From NCBI GenBank assembly GCA_907163375.1, contig CAJQUW010000883.1, positions 1-64,000 of the forward strand: 64,000 nucleotides of DNA, given 5' to 3'. Source of the DNA: Prostheceraeus crozeri (taxonomy: Eukaryota > Platyhelminthes > Polycladida > Euryleptidae). A program made the translations under genes and the position numbers. Position 1 is the stretch's first letter. Every line of letters begins with the position of its first letter. Under the pieces are notes generated by a model. The model saw nothing but the letters and a program-made list of their open reading frames with translations, was not told where the DNA came from and made no database searches. This document shows, one piece after another, positions 11,301 through 22,270 of this stretch.

Positions 11301-14300
11301 CCGCCGCCGCCTCCAATGTCACAACCGAACAGGATGTCTTCTCCTCCACTAGCAGGAATGGCAATTGGCGGCGCTGTGTCCCCTGCACCACTACCGCCGC
11401 CGCCCCCATCGAATGTGGCATCACCGCCGTTGCCGCTCGCTCCATGCACTCCAGTTGTAGATAATGATACTCTGCCAGTTCAACCTCCATCCACCGGGCG
11501 ATCAAATCTGCTGCGATCCATTGAGAACTTCAGCAAAGACAGACTGATGGTAAGTCATGGTGGTCAGAATCTTTATATAGAGACGAATCAACATCCATGT
11601 ATTTCGGTGAGATCATGCATAATTGAAATAGCACGGCAAATATCACATTTACATGTAATGGCTATTTAACTGAGACTCCTCAAACATCTTTTACATGCAT
11701 CGATGCAGATATCATCATTACGCGGTACATTGCTGATTTCGTTTTTCCGCATTGTGCCATAGCTAAACTACGTACAATAGCTTGACCTTCACACGCACAA
11801 TGATAGAATCACGATTTCTCATGGAGACGAAAATCAGATTGATCAAATAACTTGCAATGCACTGCCTCCAGTTAAGAACTTTTATTTTTACTACACGTTT
11901 CACTAATAAAACTCTATTTAGATCTTATATGGAGATAGTGACCTAATCAACTTACCCTATTGATTGATCGGTTCTTACATGAACAGTTGAAATCGCAGCA
12001 AGCCGGTGGCTTCCGTTCCATATTAATGTATGCAGTGGAAGAGTCAGATTTTTATGGCGTCATTTGTCTAACTAATATCAACTTATACTATAATATACTC
12101 GTATTAACATAATATGTTAATATAATATATATTAACATTATAGTATAATAATGTTTAATTTTGGCACGTTTGGTAAACAAAATGATAAAAGACGTGCTTG
12201 AGCGACATGACCTAAATGTCAGCTTCAGCCTGCGGCCTCGTCTGACATTTGTCATGTCACTTTATCGCTATGGCACATTTGGTTAATGTTTATTACCGTA
12301 TAGCTTGTAGTGCATCCACTACAATTGAGCTCACTGTCTATGTTACTGAAAATACTAGGCCATAAAGTAGGTATATTAGGTAGAGTGGCAACTTCCGCAA
12401 TTATTAAATCCTCAATGTGTATACACTTTCGATTTTATTGAATGAACTCGTGGGGGATATAGTTGGTAATTGTTGCCAAATGTAAGTACATGTATACACA
12501 TTTTTGCAGTTTTGAAGAAATTGTCACGGAATTGACTGATCATGACAATAATGCAGAAGGAATGATGACATTTTACCGATTCTCAGTGTCATGACAGCCT
12601 TGGAGATTTAATGTTTGTTAAATTAGCAATTCGATGGTTCCTGTTACTTTCACGCTCAACCTCTAGAGTACTTCCTTAAGCGTGATCTTATCACAGCCAC
12701 CTGCCACTGGCAGAGCAAAATAAAAGAATCAAAGACAATCACTTCAATTAACTGTGAAAGATGTAAATGGGTCCACATCTTTATTCAGATTAAAGAAATG
12801 AAGCAAGAATATAGTGAATCACAAAATCATGCCGGTGAAAATTGAATTAAAAACTTGACATTTCAGCCAAGAAAGCACGGATAATATCGTGACTTTTTCA
12901 TGAAGACTTCCATTATAATACGAATCATGAAATTCCCTTGATAATGAGCTTAATTTCCGCTTAGTTAGGATGCTAATTAGCAAATATTCATTCCCTTTGA
13001 TATCCAACTTGCTTCATACTACTTATAAAGGGGCGTCATCTCAGTAGTATATAAATTGGCAAAATTTTGACTTTTTTGAAACTGCTCAAATAATTTTTTG
13101 GACCACGGGAACGTAATCTCCGTAAAAAACTAAATCTTTTGATATAAAAATTGTCACTGTATACAGATACTTTTTTGAGTCGACACTCTACCTTCATATC
13201 CCTACTCTATGCTCGACGCTTCGCGTCTCGTGCTTCAAATAACATAGACAATTCGTTCAATTATGGTGGATGCATCCCAAGCTATACGGTAATAAACATT
13301 TCTAGCATGCTATTGAGTGCTTGCACTAGTGAGAGGAACTCAATGCAATGAAATCTCAATACATTCAATACATAAATAATTTATTTTAGGTGCAAGAACC
13401 ACTTTTTTAAATGCATTCATACAAATACAAGGAACTGCAATATCATGCTGGAGATAGGCCTACTGTACATAAATTTTTGTTTCTCACGTGCATTCAATAG
13501 TCATAACTAATTATGTATAACTATCGAGATTTTGTTCTTCGAATTAAAATTTCGAATTGCAAAGTGAAGTTGTTTAGTTATGAAATTTCTGGATAAAGTA
13601 TTCTTAATTCAAGAAACTTGGCTTGCTTTAAAACCTTGATTTAAAACATGCTTTTCTTGAATATTTTGATTTTCTCAGATAATGCCATGCAATATAAGAT
13701 TTACTTGAGTAAACTGATAAATATTGGCTTTGATGACATATAGTACGGTATTACCAGCCGTTACAAGTGCTTTATGCTGGTGTTTATATGGACTTCATAG
13801 TCAGTAAATCAATACATCCGCATTAAAATGTACTTGTACATTGCCTCAGTATACATTGGCGTTGAGGGCAGATTGAATGAATATATTTTCGAGTTTGTAA
13901 TTCAATAAGCTGAATTCTTATTGATTAAATACAGACATTGTAGACATTGATGATGAACTTGAATACAAAGGGGAATCGAAGAGAATCGTGATTATAAAAG
14001 TGACAAGGAATTCAAGTCGCAAGATTTGCGAAAAGTAGTACAAGGCTACTGTGTTAAATGGCGATGCAGTGATATTCTATAATCGATTCTATCATTACAT
14101 TCTAAAATCCTGGGGAGACCACACATAAACAGTGTTAGGCTGACAAATCTCTAGCAGTGTCATTCACAAATTGAAATGACCTTGCCACGACCAATTAATT
14201 CACTATCTAACAACGTTTCTGCGCGGTCGCCTAAGGAAAGAAGTGCAATTTATGCTCAGATAACAATGCAAATAGATTTCCAAAACAAGCAGTTACGCAC

Positions 14301-17062
14301 GTATATTTTGCGATTCATGACAGGAAAACCGGGGGAGGGGGCATTATAAATTCATGTTGAGTGTTTAGAAATAAAGTGTTTATAGCTAGGTCAACTATTG
14401 AACGATAATGACTATTGACATCAACTGCTAGACAATATATGGGCATCAGACTTACATGCATCCACAGTCCTAATTCGTAATAAAATTCGTAAAATACCGT
14501 GCTGCGCTTCTTATGCACATAACAATCGATAAGCTAAGGTGCGATAGGGCGATCTCTATTTCAGAATGTGCGGTAATTCCCCTGCGAAGTTGTGGCAACA
14601 AGTTCGGTAAGCTCGAAAGATTTATCAGGTAAAGTTGGTAAAAACTGAAAGTCACGACATGGGTTCATTCATGTTACTTTGAAAGTTACAGTTATTGTAA
14701 ATAGGGCAGTAATTTTTCTCTGATGGATTTAAAACCTAATAAGGGCTTCTCTTGAGACACCGTTAAACTCTAAGCTTGTCTGTTTGAATTCCCTTATTTC
14801 TAACACAGCTGTGACGGTATGGGATATTATTTTCATTTGAACCACATAGATAGATTCATTTGCGTGTGGGTTAATCTACACTGTAAACTCTAGACAGTCA
14901 AAAATCAGACAAAATAACGGCCGAAATGATCAGACAATTGCAACAGACAGCATCAGCCTGTCTATTTTTCTAGAAATATTGACACTGGAACGATTTGACA
15001 CTAGCTACTTACAGTATATCTGGACACTCCTAATTAGGGCTGTCCATCATCGGTTTTTTTATAGTCGACTAATCGCGTATTAGTCGTATTTCTACACTTA
15101 AGTATTTGACTGGGCCTATTTACTGTAATTCTGCAGATAAGGGCCTAATTCTTCACTTTCTGCCGAGTAATCACTGTAGTGATTGGAATTATGACGCTAT
15201 CTGATGATCCCAAACTGAGTAACAAATCGGTTTGTGTCATGAAATGTGACTAGTCGGATTCTAAATTGTAGTCGACTAATCAGGGTAATAGTCGACTAGT
15301 CGACAGTCGGTGGACAGCCCTACTCCTAATCATATCTGTTCTATCGCTGTACAACTCACTCACACAAGTATTCTTATATGCAGTTTATGAACTACTCTGA
15401 TGTCTTCCAAGATGTCTTTCGTTCTGTCGCTGTCAACTTTCGGGAAGTATATATACCCTTGAAAGTTGTAAAGAACACAGTAAAAACAGAATTAAAAGAT
15501 GGCATCAATATGTCAAATATTCAGACCGGTTATTCCAATGCCTTCAAGTATTTCAAAAGAACCCTACTTATCTAAACATTGGATATTCTTATAATTGAAA
15601 ATTATCAAGGATACCATCCAATTTTGATAAAGGTGTATATGTTAGTCATAAGTAGTATGATATGCAGTAAACGTAATAATACAAATTAGTCCATGCGATT
15701 AGACAAAAATTGTCTGATAAGCAGGAAATTTATATGATAATACGTAGCATCAGCCAAAATACTGATTTGGCTGATAAATTGTCTGACAAGTGGCTGTTGA
15801 CAGTTTATAGTGTAGGGCGGACACATTCCTATCCCATCCATTGCATGCAATGGTAGCAAGCGATAGAGATTGACATATATATTCGTCTCTCCTTGGCTTG
15901 TGTGATTGGCCAAGTGCGCGCAATGCAGGAATGGTTCGTATCTGCGAACCATCGAACTTCAACGATCAGATTGTAGGCAGACCCGTGAAGTAAAAAGTCC
16001 ATATATTTAACTCAATTTCTCTTCGTGGTAAATTCGTCAAATGGAAATATTCTTCACACGGTTCGACTCTTCACGATCTAAATTTACTGACTGGATAAGT
16101 TTAATATGCTTTTTATCTTCTGGTTCATCAGAATTCAGACTTGAATTACGTTCCCTGGAAAATTGAACTTCTTCCCCTCGAGACTAGCTCTGGCTGTGAC
16201 CATCAATATTGAAGAAAGTCATCTGTAGATCCAAACACACAGACCATAGAGTAGAGATATATGAGTAGAGTGTCGACTCAAAAAATATCTGTATACAGTG
16301 AAAATTTTTATGTCAAAAGATTTAGTTTTTTAATGAGATTACGTTCACGTGGTGCAAAAAATTATTTGAGCACTTTGAAAATAGTCAAAAATTGCCAATT
16401 TATATACTACCGAGATGACTTTCCCATATAAGTAGTATGGAGCAAGTTGGATATCAAAAGAAATGAATATTTGCTAATTAGTATCCTAACTAAGCGGAAA
16501 TTAAGCTCATTATCAAGGGAATTTCATGATTCGTATTATAATGGAAGTCTTCATGAAAAAGTCGCGATATTATCCGTGCTTTCTTGGCTGAAATGTCATT
16601 TGGGATTTAATAATTGCGGAGTTACCACTCTACCTAATATATTTACTCTATGACACAGACTAAACAATGTATCTTTGTGATTCGACCGTATTGAAATTGT
16701 TGTCTGAAAAATCATTTTATCATGTCATTTCCACTCTTTCTGACATATATGTTGCCTGCTCTCCAACTGGTATAAGGATTTTGACTTATGGCTTATTTTG
16801 TTTAGATTTAACATTAATCGTTTGAATCTGATTGAATTCGTTGCTTCGTTGCTGAGCGTCAGTTTCATAGCAATGAGTTTTTATATTTCTCTTCCAGCCG
16901 GCTTCAAGAAATGACTCACCTATTGGACCATCATCTGCCGCAAGCAGTAACGGTGGTGGATCATCACTCGAGGAAATCATAAGAAGGGCCATGGAAGAGC
17001 GATTTCATCATTTCCAAGACAGTGATTCCGATGATTCGGAGGATGATAGATATGCTTTATGA
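8151..17062 (+). CDS. WASP: WASP/N-WASP family actin nucleation-promoting factor (gene span)
   Basis: Proteins of this family link Cdc42/Rac-type GTPases to Arp2/3-driven actin branching in the cytosol and at the membrane. The exons seen are 8151-8382, 9874-11549 and 16898-17062. In order they encode a WH1/EVH1 domain, a basic patch, a CRIB motif, a long proline-rich array, a WH2 motif, then C and acidic segments. This is the canonical WASP order. All junctions have GT-AG signals and phase 0 between the listed exons. The 5' end is uncertain: the first exon opens at an acceptor, and the first in-frame ATG is at 8173. The WH1 frame and the CRIB-to-WH2 frame differ by -1 at about 10251. With that shift the listed exons give about 683 residues. 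Introns of 1.5 and 5.3 kb are full of MITEs. A short exon between WH2 and the last exon may be missing. Confidence 0.88.
8383..9873 (+). other. WASP intron 1
   Basis: GT-AG intron joining two halves of the WH1 domain in phase 0. It contains the palindromic family B element at 8810-9091. A less AT-rich stretch lies at about 9420-9640, for which I see no coding assignment. Confidence 0.85.
8810..9091. mobile_element. Palindromic MITE family B, copy 1
   Basis: About 280 bp that folds back on itself almost completely. The termini are tacactctaaaa and tttacagtgta, and the inner arms contain acactacgaaagcgattggc. Copies 2 (30561) and 3 (32797) share the same layout. It is flanked by TA at both ends. 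No coding capacity. Confidence 0.85.
9874..11549 (+). CDS. WASP: WASP exon: WH1 end, CRIB, proline-rich array, WH2
   Basis: Acceptor tcattttcag precedes 9874 and donor gatg|gtaagt follows 11549. From 9874 to 10251 the frame gives LWSQEI, FEYNTPSPLFHTF and AGLNFAIDDEAQNF, the end of WH1, then a basic RRKRKEQ patch and KKLTKK. The -1 frame then reads DIGLPFDFTHVNHVGD, a good CRIB motif, followed by SPPSPPRTGPLW and about eleven copies of a 30-residue proline-rich repeat. A WH2-like GRSNLLRSIENFSKDRLM ends the exon. Without the shift, translation stops at 10431. No good donor/acceptor pair is visible that would remove the mismatch by splicing. Confidence 0.88.
10245..10251 (+). promoter_or_regulatory. 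A AAA AAG heptamer at WASP frame change (possible -1 frameshift site)
   Basis: In the WH1 frame the codons are ACA (10243), AAA and AAG, so the last base of ACA plus the next two codons form A AAA AAG. This is an established efficient -1 slippery sequence in other systems. A -1 slip makes the next codon GAT at 10251 and yields T-K-K-D-I-G, joining the basic stretch to the CRIB motif exactly. A 9-bp inverted repeat (tccatttga 10262-10270, tcaaatgga 10314-10322) starts 10 nt downstream. A one-base loss from the A run would look identical. Confidence 0.45.
10480..11400 (+). repeat. Coding minisatellite in WASP proline-rich region
   Basis: About eleven tandem copies of a unit of roughly 84-93 bp, most often 90 bp (for example gacaattggc recurs at 90-bp steps near 10732 and 10822). 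In the coding frame each unit reads approximately S-PPLPPPPPM-QPNRM-P--PAIG. Unit lengths are multiples of three, which keeps other frames open too. The long frames at 10373-11464 and 10648-11352 and on the minus strand are shadows of this. Confidence 0.9.
12361..13211 (+). mobile_element. Family A, copy 2 (best preserved)
   Basis: Starts cataaagtaggtatatta and ends atatccctactctatg, so the ends are imperfect inverted repeats. About 850 bp. It is the best reference copy for the family because nothing is inserted in it. A minus-strand frame of 62 codons here, and its counterpart in copy 3, belong to the repeat and show no family motif. Confidence 0.85.
14877..15814. mobile_element. CACTGTAAA-ended element F
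   Basis: The left end is cacactgtaaact-like (ctacactgtaaactctagac) and the right end is the inverted ctgttgacagtttatagtg. Both ends share the subterminal motif tcagacaa, and TA flanks both ends. The interior carries no transposase and is interrupted by a hAT-type MITE at 15035-15322. Confidence 0.7.
15035..15322. mobile_element. hAT-type MITE with 8-bp target duplication
   Basis: Terminal inverted repeats tagggctgtcca / tggacagcccta enclose AT-rich sequence with repeated agtcgactaat subterminal motifs. The 8-bp sequence ctcctaat lies directly on both sides (15027-15034 and 15323-15330). The TAGGGCTGTC-type terminus and 8-bp duplication are typical of hAT elements. Confidence 0.88.
16245..16652 (-). 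mobile_element. Family A, copy 3, internally deleted and inverted
   Basis: Begins catagagtagagatata and ends atttactctatg. Compared with copy 2 it is in reverse orientation and lacks the middle, at 408 bp. It lies 245 bp upstream of the last WASP exon. Confidence 0.85.
16898..17062 (+). CDS. WASP: WASP last exon: C (connector) and acidic segments
   Basis: Acceptor ttctcttccag, phase 0, 55 codons ending in TGA at 17060-17062. It encodes a Ser/Gly-rich linker, then SSLEEIIRRAMEERFHHF, an amphipathic helix like the WASP C segment, then DSDSDDSEDDRYAL, an acidic tail. In known WASPs the acidic tail has a near-terminal tryptophan that contacts Arp2/3. Here a tyrosine stands near the end and there is no W. 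The match of order and composition to the WASP C-terminus is good. Confidence 0.85.
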   Translation, partial: PASRNDSPIGPSSAASSNGGGSSLEEIIRRAMEERFHHFQDSDSDDSEDDRYAL

Positions 17063-17344
17063 TGACTAAATCGACAAATGCTCAAGCCGTTCCTAGGACT
17101 GCAACTCTGATTGAAGATGTTCGTTGAAAAGATATTTTTCACAACTGTTTCGCTATTTTAATTGTCTACTTAAGAGTCTTACGGCCTCATACAGGCTTTG
17201 CACGTATTGGTCATTCAAAATTTCCATAGAGCATCATTTATGCAACAGACTGCCGCAACATCTCCAATTTTCCGCGTTCATTAAAAGAAAAGAAAATTTC
17301 AATGGGTTTTGCAATAGATGTAGATCACTGATATGACCTGCCAC
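17063..17344 (+). other. Probable WASP 3' UTR
   Basis: Follows the stop codon directly. A variant poly(A) signal attaaa occurs at about 17279, and aataaa at 17387-17392 lies in the neighbouring SINE. No other coding feature is visible. Confidence 0.5.
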
Positions 17345-17545
17345 GCACTATAGAGTAACTATCAACAAAAGAATGAAATGAAATGAAATAAACGAAAGGT
17401 CGAAATGCCATGCAGAAGATTTTCGGCCGACGGGATTCGAACCTACGACCCAGGTTAACTAAACCTGTGCTCTACCAACTGAGCTGCAAGCCGCTTGCAA
17501 TCTGCTGTGTCAATTGTCAGGATCAAGCCCTCTGTGCAATAGGCA
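17345..17545 (-). repeat. tRNA-derived SINE (Thr-AGT-like head)
   Basis: Read on the minus strand it contains cagctcagttggtagagc (box A region), a clover-leaf-like anticodon arm with loop ttagtta (anticodon AGT), and box B ggttcgaatcc. The tail ttctgcatggca resembles that of the copy at 21190. Upstream of the tRNA part is a conserved ttgatcctgacaattgaca. Acceptor and T stems have mismatches, so it is not a good functional tRNA gene. It lies just past the WASP stop, antisense to it. Confidence 0.75.
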
Positions 17546-17952
17546 GAAGTTCAACTCAAACAAAAATTCAGCATTCAGTGAAAATATTTGCATCACGGGA
17601 TTCAGTTTTTTTACGGATTTCCTGATTTTTAAAAACCAATATTGGATCATTTTCTTCAAGAAGCAAAATTTTGCAATTTTTTCCTGTGTTTACATGCTAG
17701 CGAATTGGTACTTGACATTTCAACGTCTAAGTAGTTTGAGACCTGCAAGATTTCAAATAGAATGAAAGCTTTCTGATAAGAAGCTTAATGAAAAGGTAAT
17801 TAAGTTGATTATACAGGAAATTTCAATGCATCATTTTAGGAAACTTATTTTTTTCTGCATCTTTTTTCGAGTAGGCTAAATGGATCTCGTAAGTGAAGAC
17901 ACTGGTCCAAATTATCAACTAAGAGAAATGCATTGTGCGAGCAATTAAAATT
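17546..17952. other. No recognisable gene
   Basis: Short AT-rich interval between the SINE and a family E element. Nothing further is supported. Confidence 0.5.
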
Positions 17953-18567
17953 ATTGTGTAGAATTGATTCATAAAATATTTTGTTTATCTGCTTCGGTTT
18001 GCTAGAAGTGCGATTAATACGAAATCGACGGCACATCGAGGAACCTATTAAGTGGGCAAAAAGGAATTCCTAAAACCTTACGGAGATAGGAAAAATAGTC
18101 GTGCCTCGCTTGTGGATTAATGTGAGCTACAGCAAAGTGCTTCGATTGCCAAAATTCCTTCAGATTCGAGGAATTCAGATCATTGTCCACAAGTTTTCTC
18201 CATAATGTTGGGCATTCCGATCATTATTAAAGAAAGTAGCAGGCGTACGAAAATTAGTCCACTTGATGATCCTCTCCTCGGCATTGCTCACTGAATAATG
18301 CATACATTAAATCGAAGCCAGGCATCGAAGTGTGCTTTAGTGTGTGCGAAGTGGTATCACAGCACGCACGCATCTCTCAATGGCTGTGATGTCCTCTGCT
18401 GACAGCTTATTGTTTGCCATTTCCAATAGCAAGTGATACACGAATTATCCATTCGAGAAGGAGCAAGTTGTCTAATTCTGTGATGTGCCATCTCGATATT
18501 AAGGTTGCATACAACCCTTCCTTTCTAGGAAACCGAAGACGCGCGCAGATGAATCTAATTCTGTGGT
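17953..18567 (+). mobile_element. MITE family E, long subtype, copy 1
   Basis: Near-identical in layout to 35094-35694: tttatctgcttcggtttgc at the left, ttaagtgggcaaaaaggaat, ttccttcagattcga, and a right end taattctgtgg. The left terminus is degenerate. Translated fragments such as IPSDSRNSDHC persist between copies, but stops interrupt them and I do not recognise a protein. Confidence 0.75.
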
Positions 18568-19439
18568 CATGATATTCCGTAAAAATTCAACTTCTGTGTG
18601 AACTTCTCTTCTTTACTAAGTAGTATTGCCTAAACGTTTTAATTTTATGTTGTAATTAATCAAAATAAGTGTCAATAGAATGCCTTGCGTATTATTGCGT
18701 GGACAGTGCCAGTCGCGTGTCCTGTAATTTTTGAGTTGTAATCGGTATTCCATGCTTAACGTCAGCTTCCAGTCACTCTGTACGTGCCTGAAGACGGGTG
18801 GAGCATTCACCCGAAAGCTCGCAATAAAATAGTTGAAGAGAACTTGGTTTTTGAAGAATTCATCATGTTATAACTGCTAGTTGTTCTCTGAGAAGAAGGA
18901 TATGGATGAACTTCTGTGTGATGATTAATTCATTTTTATTTGTGTGATTTTGTAACTCAATTGCCTTCTGTATATGTTAAAGCTAATTATGATCATTGTT
19001 TTTGATTGCAATATTTTGCTCAGGTAATTAGCGATATGACCTAGCGCAAGAAAGTGCTCTTATTAATAGGTCTTGTAGCAAAAGTTACTTCCATCAAAGT
19101 TAATTTTAAAAAATGCTACCTCTCCATGGTAAGCCTAAACAGTGAGTCGAAGGCTTTCTTTTGTGTTGCTATCACGGTCTGTGAATTCCGTGCTTCGATG
19201 CATGTTAGGCCTACATTCTCAAAAGTGGCAAAAATTACAGTTCTCACATGTGTAGTACATGTGAGACATAAATCATAGTGTGTAGTACATGTGAGTACAA
19301 GAGTTCCTTTAATAAAATCGAAACTGCATTCACAGTGGGATTAAATTCATACTGTGTTGTTGCTCTACCCAGCAAACTTAATATATGGTGCACAATGCAT
19401 CACTTTTTTCTATAGAAAGGATTCACCTCGTGCTCACTA
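18568..19439. other. No recognisable gene
   Basis: Intergenic sequence without a supported gene or a repeat family that I can match elsewhere in the window. Confidence 0.5.
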
Positions 19440-20425
19440 CATTGTAAATCGCTGGATACGAAAATTACATACAAACATGTACCAAGTTTACATACAATTT
19501 GAAACCAACATTTGATACGAGATTCTCGTATGTTTACAGAGATCTGCTATTTTTTTCATACGAAATCTCACTTACTTTCGCATGTGATTGGTATGTAGCG
19601 ATACTAACAATTCTATCTGTGATTGGCTGTTTTACACTGAAATACGAGTCGTTGGTATGTTTTATATACGAGACCCGATGCAAATTCATCTTCATTCGTA
19701 TGCCTCTGGTATGTAGAGCTTTAAGTCATATAGCAAAAGAATATATTTATTACATATATCCGTCAAATAACTTCATTAATGCCAGTCGTGAATATTTCTT
19801 TTTGATCGTGTGATATTTAACTAGATTAGATTTATTGTGAATTTTATGCTCCTCGAGTATGTCGTCGTTGTTACTTGTGTAGCAACATTAACAGGGCGCA
19901 TGGTTAGCTCTATTTATGAATCATCTTGTTTAACATTATTTCAGTAAAACGATGCCTATCGTGCAACCATGTTGACTTATATATCTCAAACATAACTATT
20001 TTTGCGTTCATGAATTATAATGTGTCTTTATTTCGAATTGACATTATGCCTAATTTCAAAATTACATAATGCACAATTGTTGATGGTTGAATACTTATTG
20101 ATTATTTATGAAATTCCGTAGACTTACATGCATTAAAATCGAATTCCGTATTGTAAGTTTGACTCTTGAATGTCATTATCTCACTACTTACAAAACAGTA
20201 GTAACATAAGTGGGATCTTTATTGATAAAAAAGGCCTTAAAGCAACATACTTTAGACATAATTGATGCTTTCCTTTAACATTGTGCTGTTATGGCTTTAG
20301 TATGTAAAGCATACCACACTTGAAATAACATGCGAAAAGCATATAACTGCGTATATACAGAAATATATCAAAAAAATTTTGGTATACATCTTTCGTATGT
20401 GATTGGTATTGAGCGATTTACTGTG
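19440..20425. mobile_element. CACTGTAAA-type element G
   Basis: Ends cattgtaaatcgct and agcgatttactgtg are inverted repeats and TA lies directly outside both. The interior has several tacgaaa / tttcgtatgtgattggta motifs near both ends and no transposase. A 104-codon open frame at 19499 has no recognisable features. Confidence 0.65.
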
Positions 20426-21029
20426 TAGCATAACTTGGAAAACTTATTTCGATTTTATACAGAGCAGCATATTTCATGATCTTTTATGTTTTAGCTCGTT
20501 TTCGAATACAAGTATGGCATTTCAGATTCTATGTAATTACGGCGATAATAAGAGTTAAATCAAATGGAAAATCCAGTGGTAAACCCACCCGGAAAATTCT
20601 ACCAATTCGTTGCCCTTGTTGTTCGCGATTTTGATGTAGGCCTTTCAAATTGCATGAAGGCCTTTCAATATTATGAATGAGATGGTCGAAACTCCAATAT
20701 GGATGATCATCACTTATTCGACAAGAATAATGGAGTAAACTTATCAACTGCCGATTTTGTCATTGGTACCAATGCTAGCAAATGTCACATACAGAGCTAC
20801 ATGTGCATATAAAAAATCCTTATTCTTACATTCGCACATTTTGTTCAGCCTGTTACACACAAAACTCAGAAATTCACTCGGAGAAGATCGACATGGTAAA
20901 CTGGTACCAGTTAATTGAATTCAGTGGGAAGACGAGTCAGGCGCTTATTGTGAGATTTTTGAATATATTCGTATTCACATCATGAGCTTCACTGATTTTA
21001 TGTGATCAGTTTTTGGGACTTTCTAAAGC
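20426..21029. other. No recognisable gene
   Basis: Short open frames only, without family motifs. Confidence 0.45.
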
Positions 21030-21098
21030 CCCAGCCGCACATCTTTTGCATGGCAATTTGATCAATCGTTTATCTGATTTCACTGTTGTTAATTGCAT
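21030..21098 (+). repeat. SINE tail, head missing
   Basis: The segment ccagccgcacatcttttgca and the following sequence through ttgttaatt match the tail of the SINE at 21190-21395 almost exactly. The tRNA-like head is absent, so this copy is 5'-truncated, as expected for target-primed retroposition. Confidence 0.75.
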
Positions 21099-21189
21099 TC
21101 ACGATATGGTTTAAGATGCTTTGGTGGACAATCGATCCCCGCTACTTGCCTTAATGTCGGCGGTCACAATTGTGACGTGTTATTTATTC

Positions 21190-21395
21190 ATTGATTATTA
21201 TTGCCTTGACAAATCATGTGTGGTGGTGAGGGTTTTGATCCTGCCAATTGACAGAGTCGCGTAAGTGGCTCGTAGCTCAGTTGGTTAGAGCACAGGTCTA
21301 GTTAGCCTTGGTCGTAGGTTCGAATCCTACCAGCCGCACATCTTTTGCATGGTAATTTGATCAATCGTTTATCTGATTTCACTGTTGTTAATTAC
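21190..21395 (+). repeat. tRNA-derived SINE, most complete copy (Thr-AGT-like)
   Basis: Contains a conserved leader (ttgatcctgccaattgaca), then a tRNA-like part at about 21269-21343 with cgtagctcagttggttagag and ggttcgaatcctacc. The T stem is perfect and the anticodon loop reads ctagtta (AGT). The tail is cacatcttttgcatgg. The acceptor stem has a mismatch and an extra base lies before the D stem, arguing against a working tRNA gene. Copies occur at 17345, 51770 and, as tails, at 5362 and 21030. Confidence 0.75.
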
Positions 21396-22270
21396 TCATT
21401 GAATATAACCGCTTGCATTTGAACACAGAAGTGCATAAAGTACTTTACGTTTAATAAATAGCAGAGTTGATTATTTCAGAGATATTTTAGAATTTTTAAT
21501 AAATACTTTTATAAGAAACACTGTCCACGCACATTCAGACAATAAGTGGTGATTTTTATACATAGTTTCCTGACCTATTGGACAGTGTGTCTACCTTGCG
21601 GAGATCGAAATATTCATTGTGGGCCTATCTACATTTGAAAAGTCTGAGAATATGAAAGTTAAGCAAATAGAAAGTTCAAGAAAAGTTCATGCGAAGCGTG
21701 GGGCTAAAGAGTAGATCCGGTTTGAATTATTGACGTAGATAAAGACCATTATGGCTGTGAATCGATTATGCACAGCAATAAATGAAACACCATGATTTCT
21801 CCTACAGCTATGGTCGAGCATCTAAAAGAATATATTCTTCCCTGTAAATCATGAAGTTAGATTAAAATATGAATCTGAGTACTAAACAGAAGAATACTAC
21901 AATTACCGAACTCAAACTCACAGAAGTGTGCTAAAATGCTTGTTGAGTGCTAATATGATGAAGCATCAATGTCAATAAATTCAGTGAGTCAGCCTGCAGC
22001 TGGTAAATACGCCGAGCGCTTCGATATAATAGAAATCCATTCATAACCGAGACACGAGTGTGTATTGTTGACGAGCAGTGACTGGGAATTATCACTGAAT
22101 TATCAGCTGAGACAGAAAATTATCATTCGGGTTGCTTCTGTCTCAGGTAGCGACTGCTGAGGAAATGACGGTTTTGTGTGTTCATGAATGTCGAGGTGGG
22201 TGCAATGAAACAAGAAGCGATCCTGCAAACACCAATCTCTGACATTTTATCGATATCCTCTTAATGAACC
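21396..22270. other. No recognisable gene
   Basis: Intergenic sequence; no supported coding region or repeat family. Confidence 0.5.

Larger units (their letters stand above)
11550..16897 (+). other. WASP intron 2
   Basis: A 5.3-kb interval from donor gatg|gtaagt to acceptor ttctcttccag. It holds family A copies 2 and 3, an element with CACTGTAAA ends that contains a hAT-type MITE, and a short hairpin at about 12160-12290 (arms gacatgacctaaatgtcag / ctgacatttgtcatgtc). The WH2 motif lacks its usual L-K-K/S-V end before the donor, so a micro-exon may be hidden here. I could not identify one. Confidence 0.7.

Noticed and set aside
10373-11464. A 363-codon frame and other long frames on both strands over the WASP proline repeats
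   Set aside because: They are open only because the repeat unit is a multiple of three. The Thr/Asn/Ser-rich product has no domain, and the third frame joins CRIB and WH2 motifs and the exon donor.
21269-21343. Functional tRNA-Thr(AGT) gene
   Set aside because: The acceptor stem has a mismatch and an extra base precedes the D stem, the same leader and tail flank other copies, and a headless tail copy lies 200 bp away. A SINE explains all of this better.
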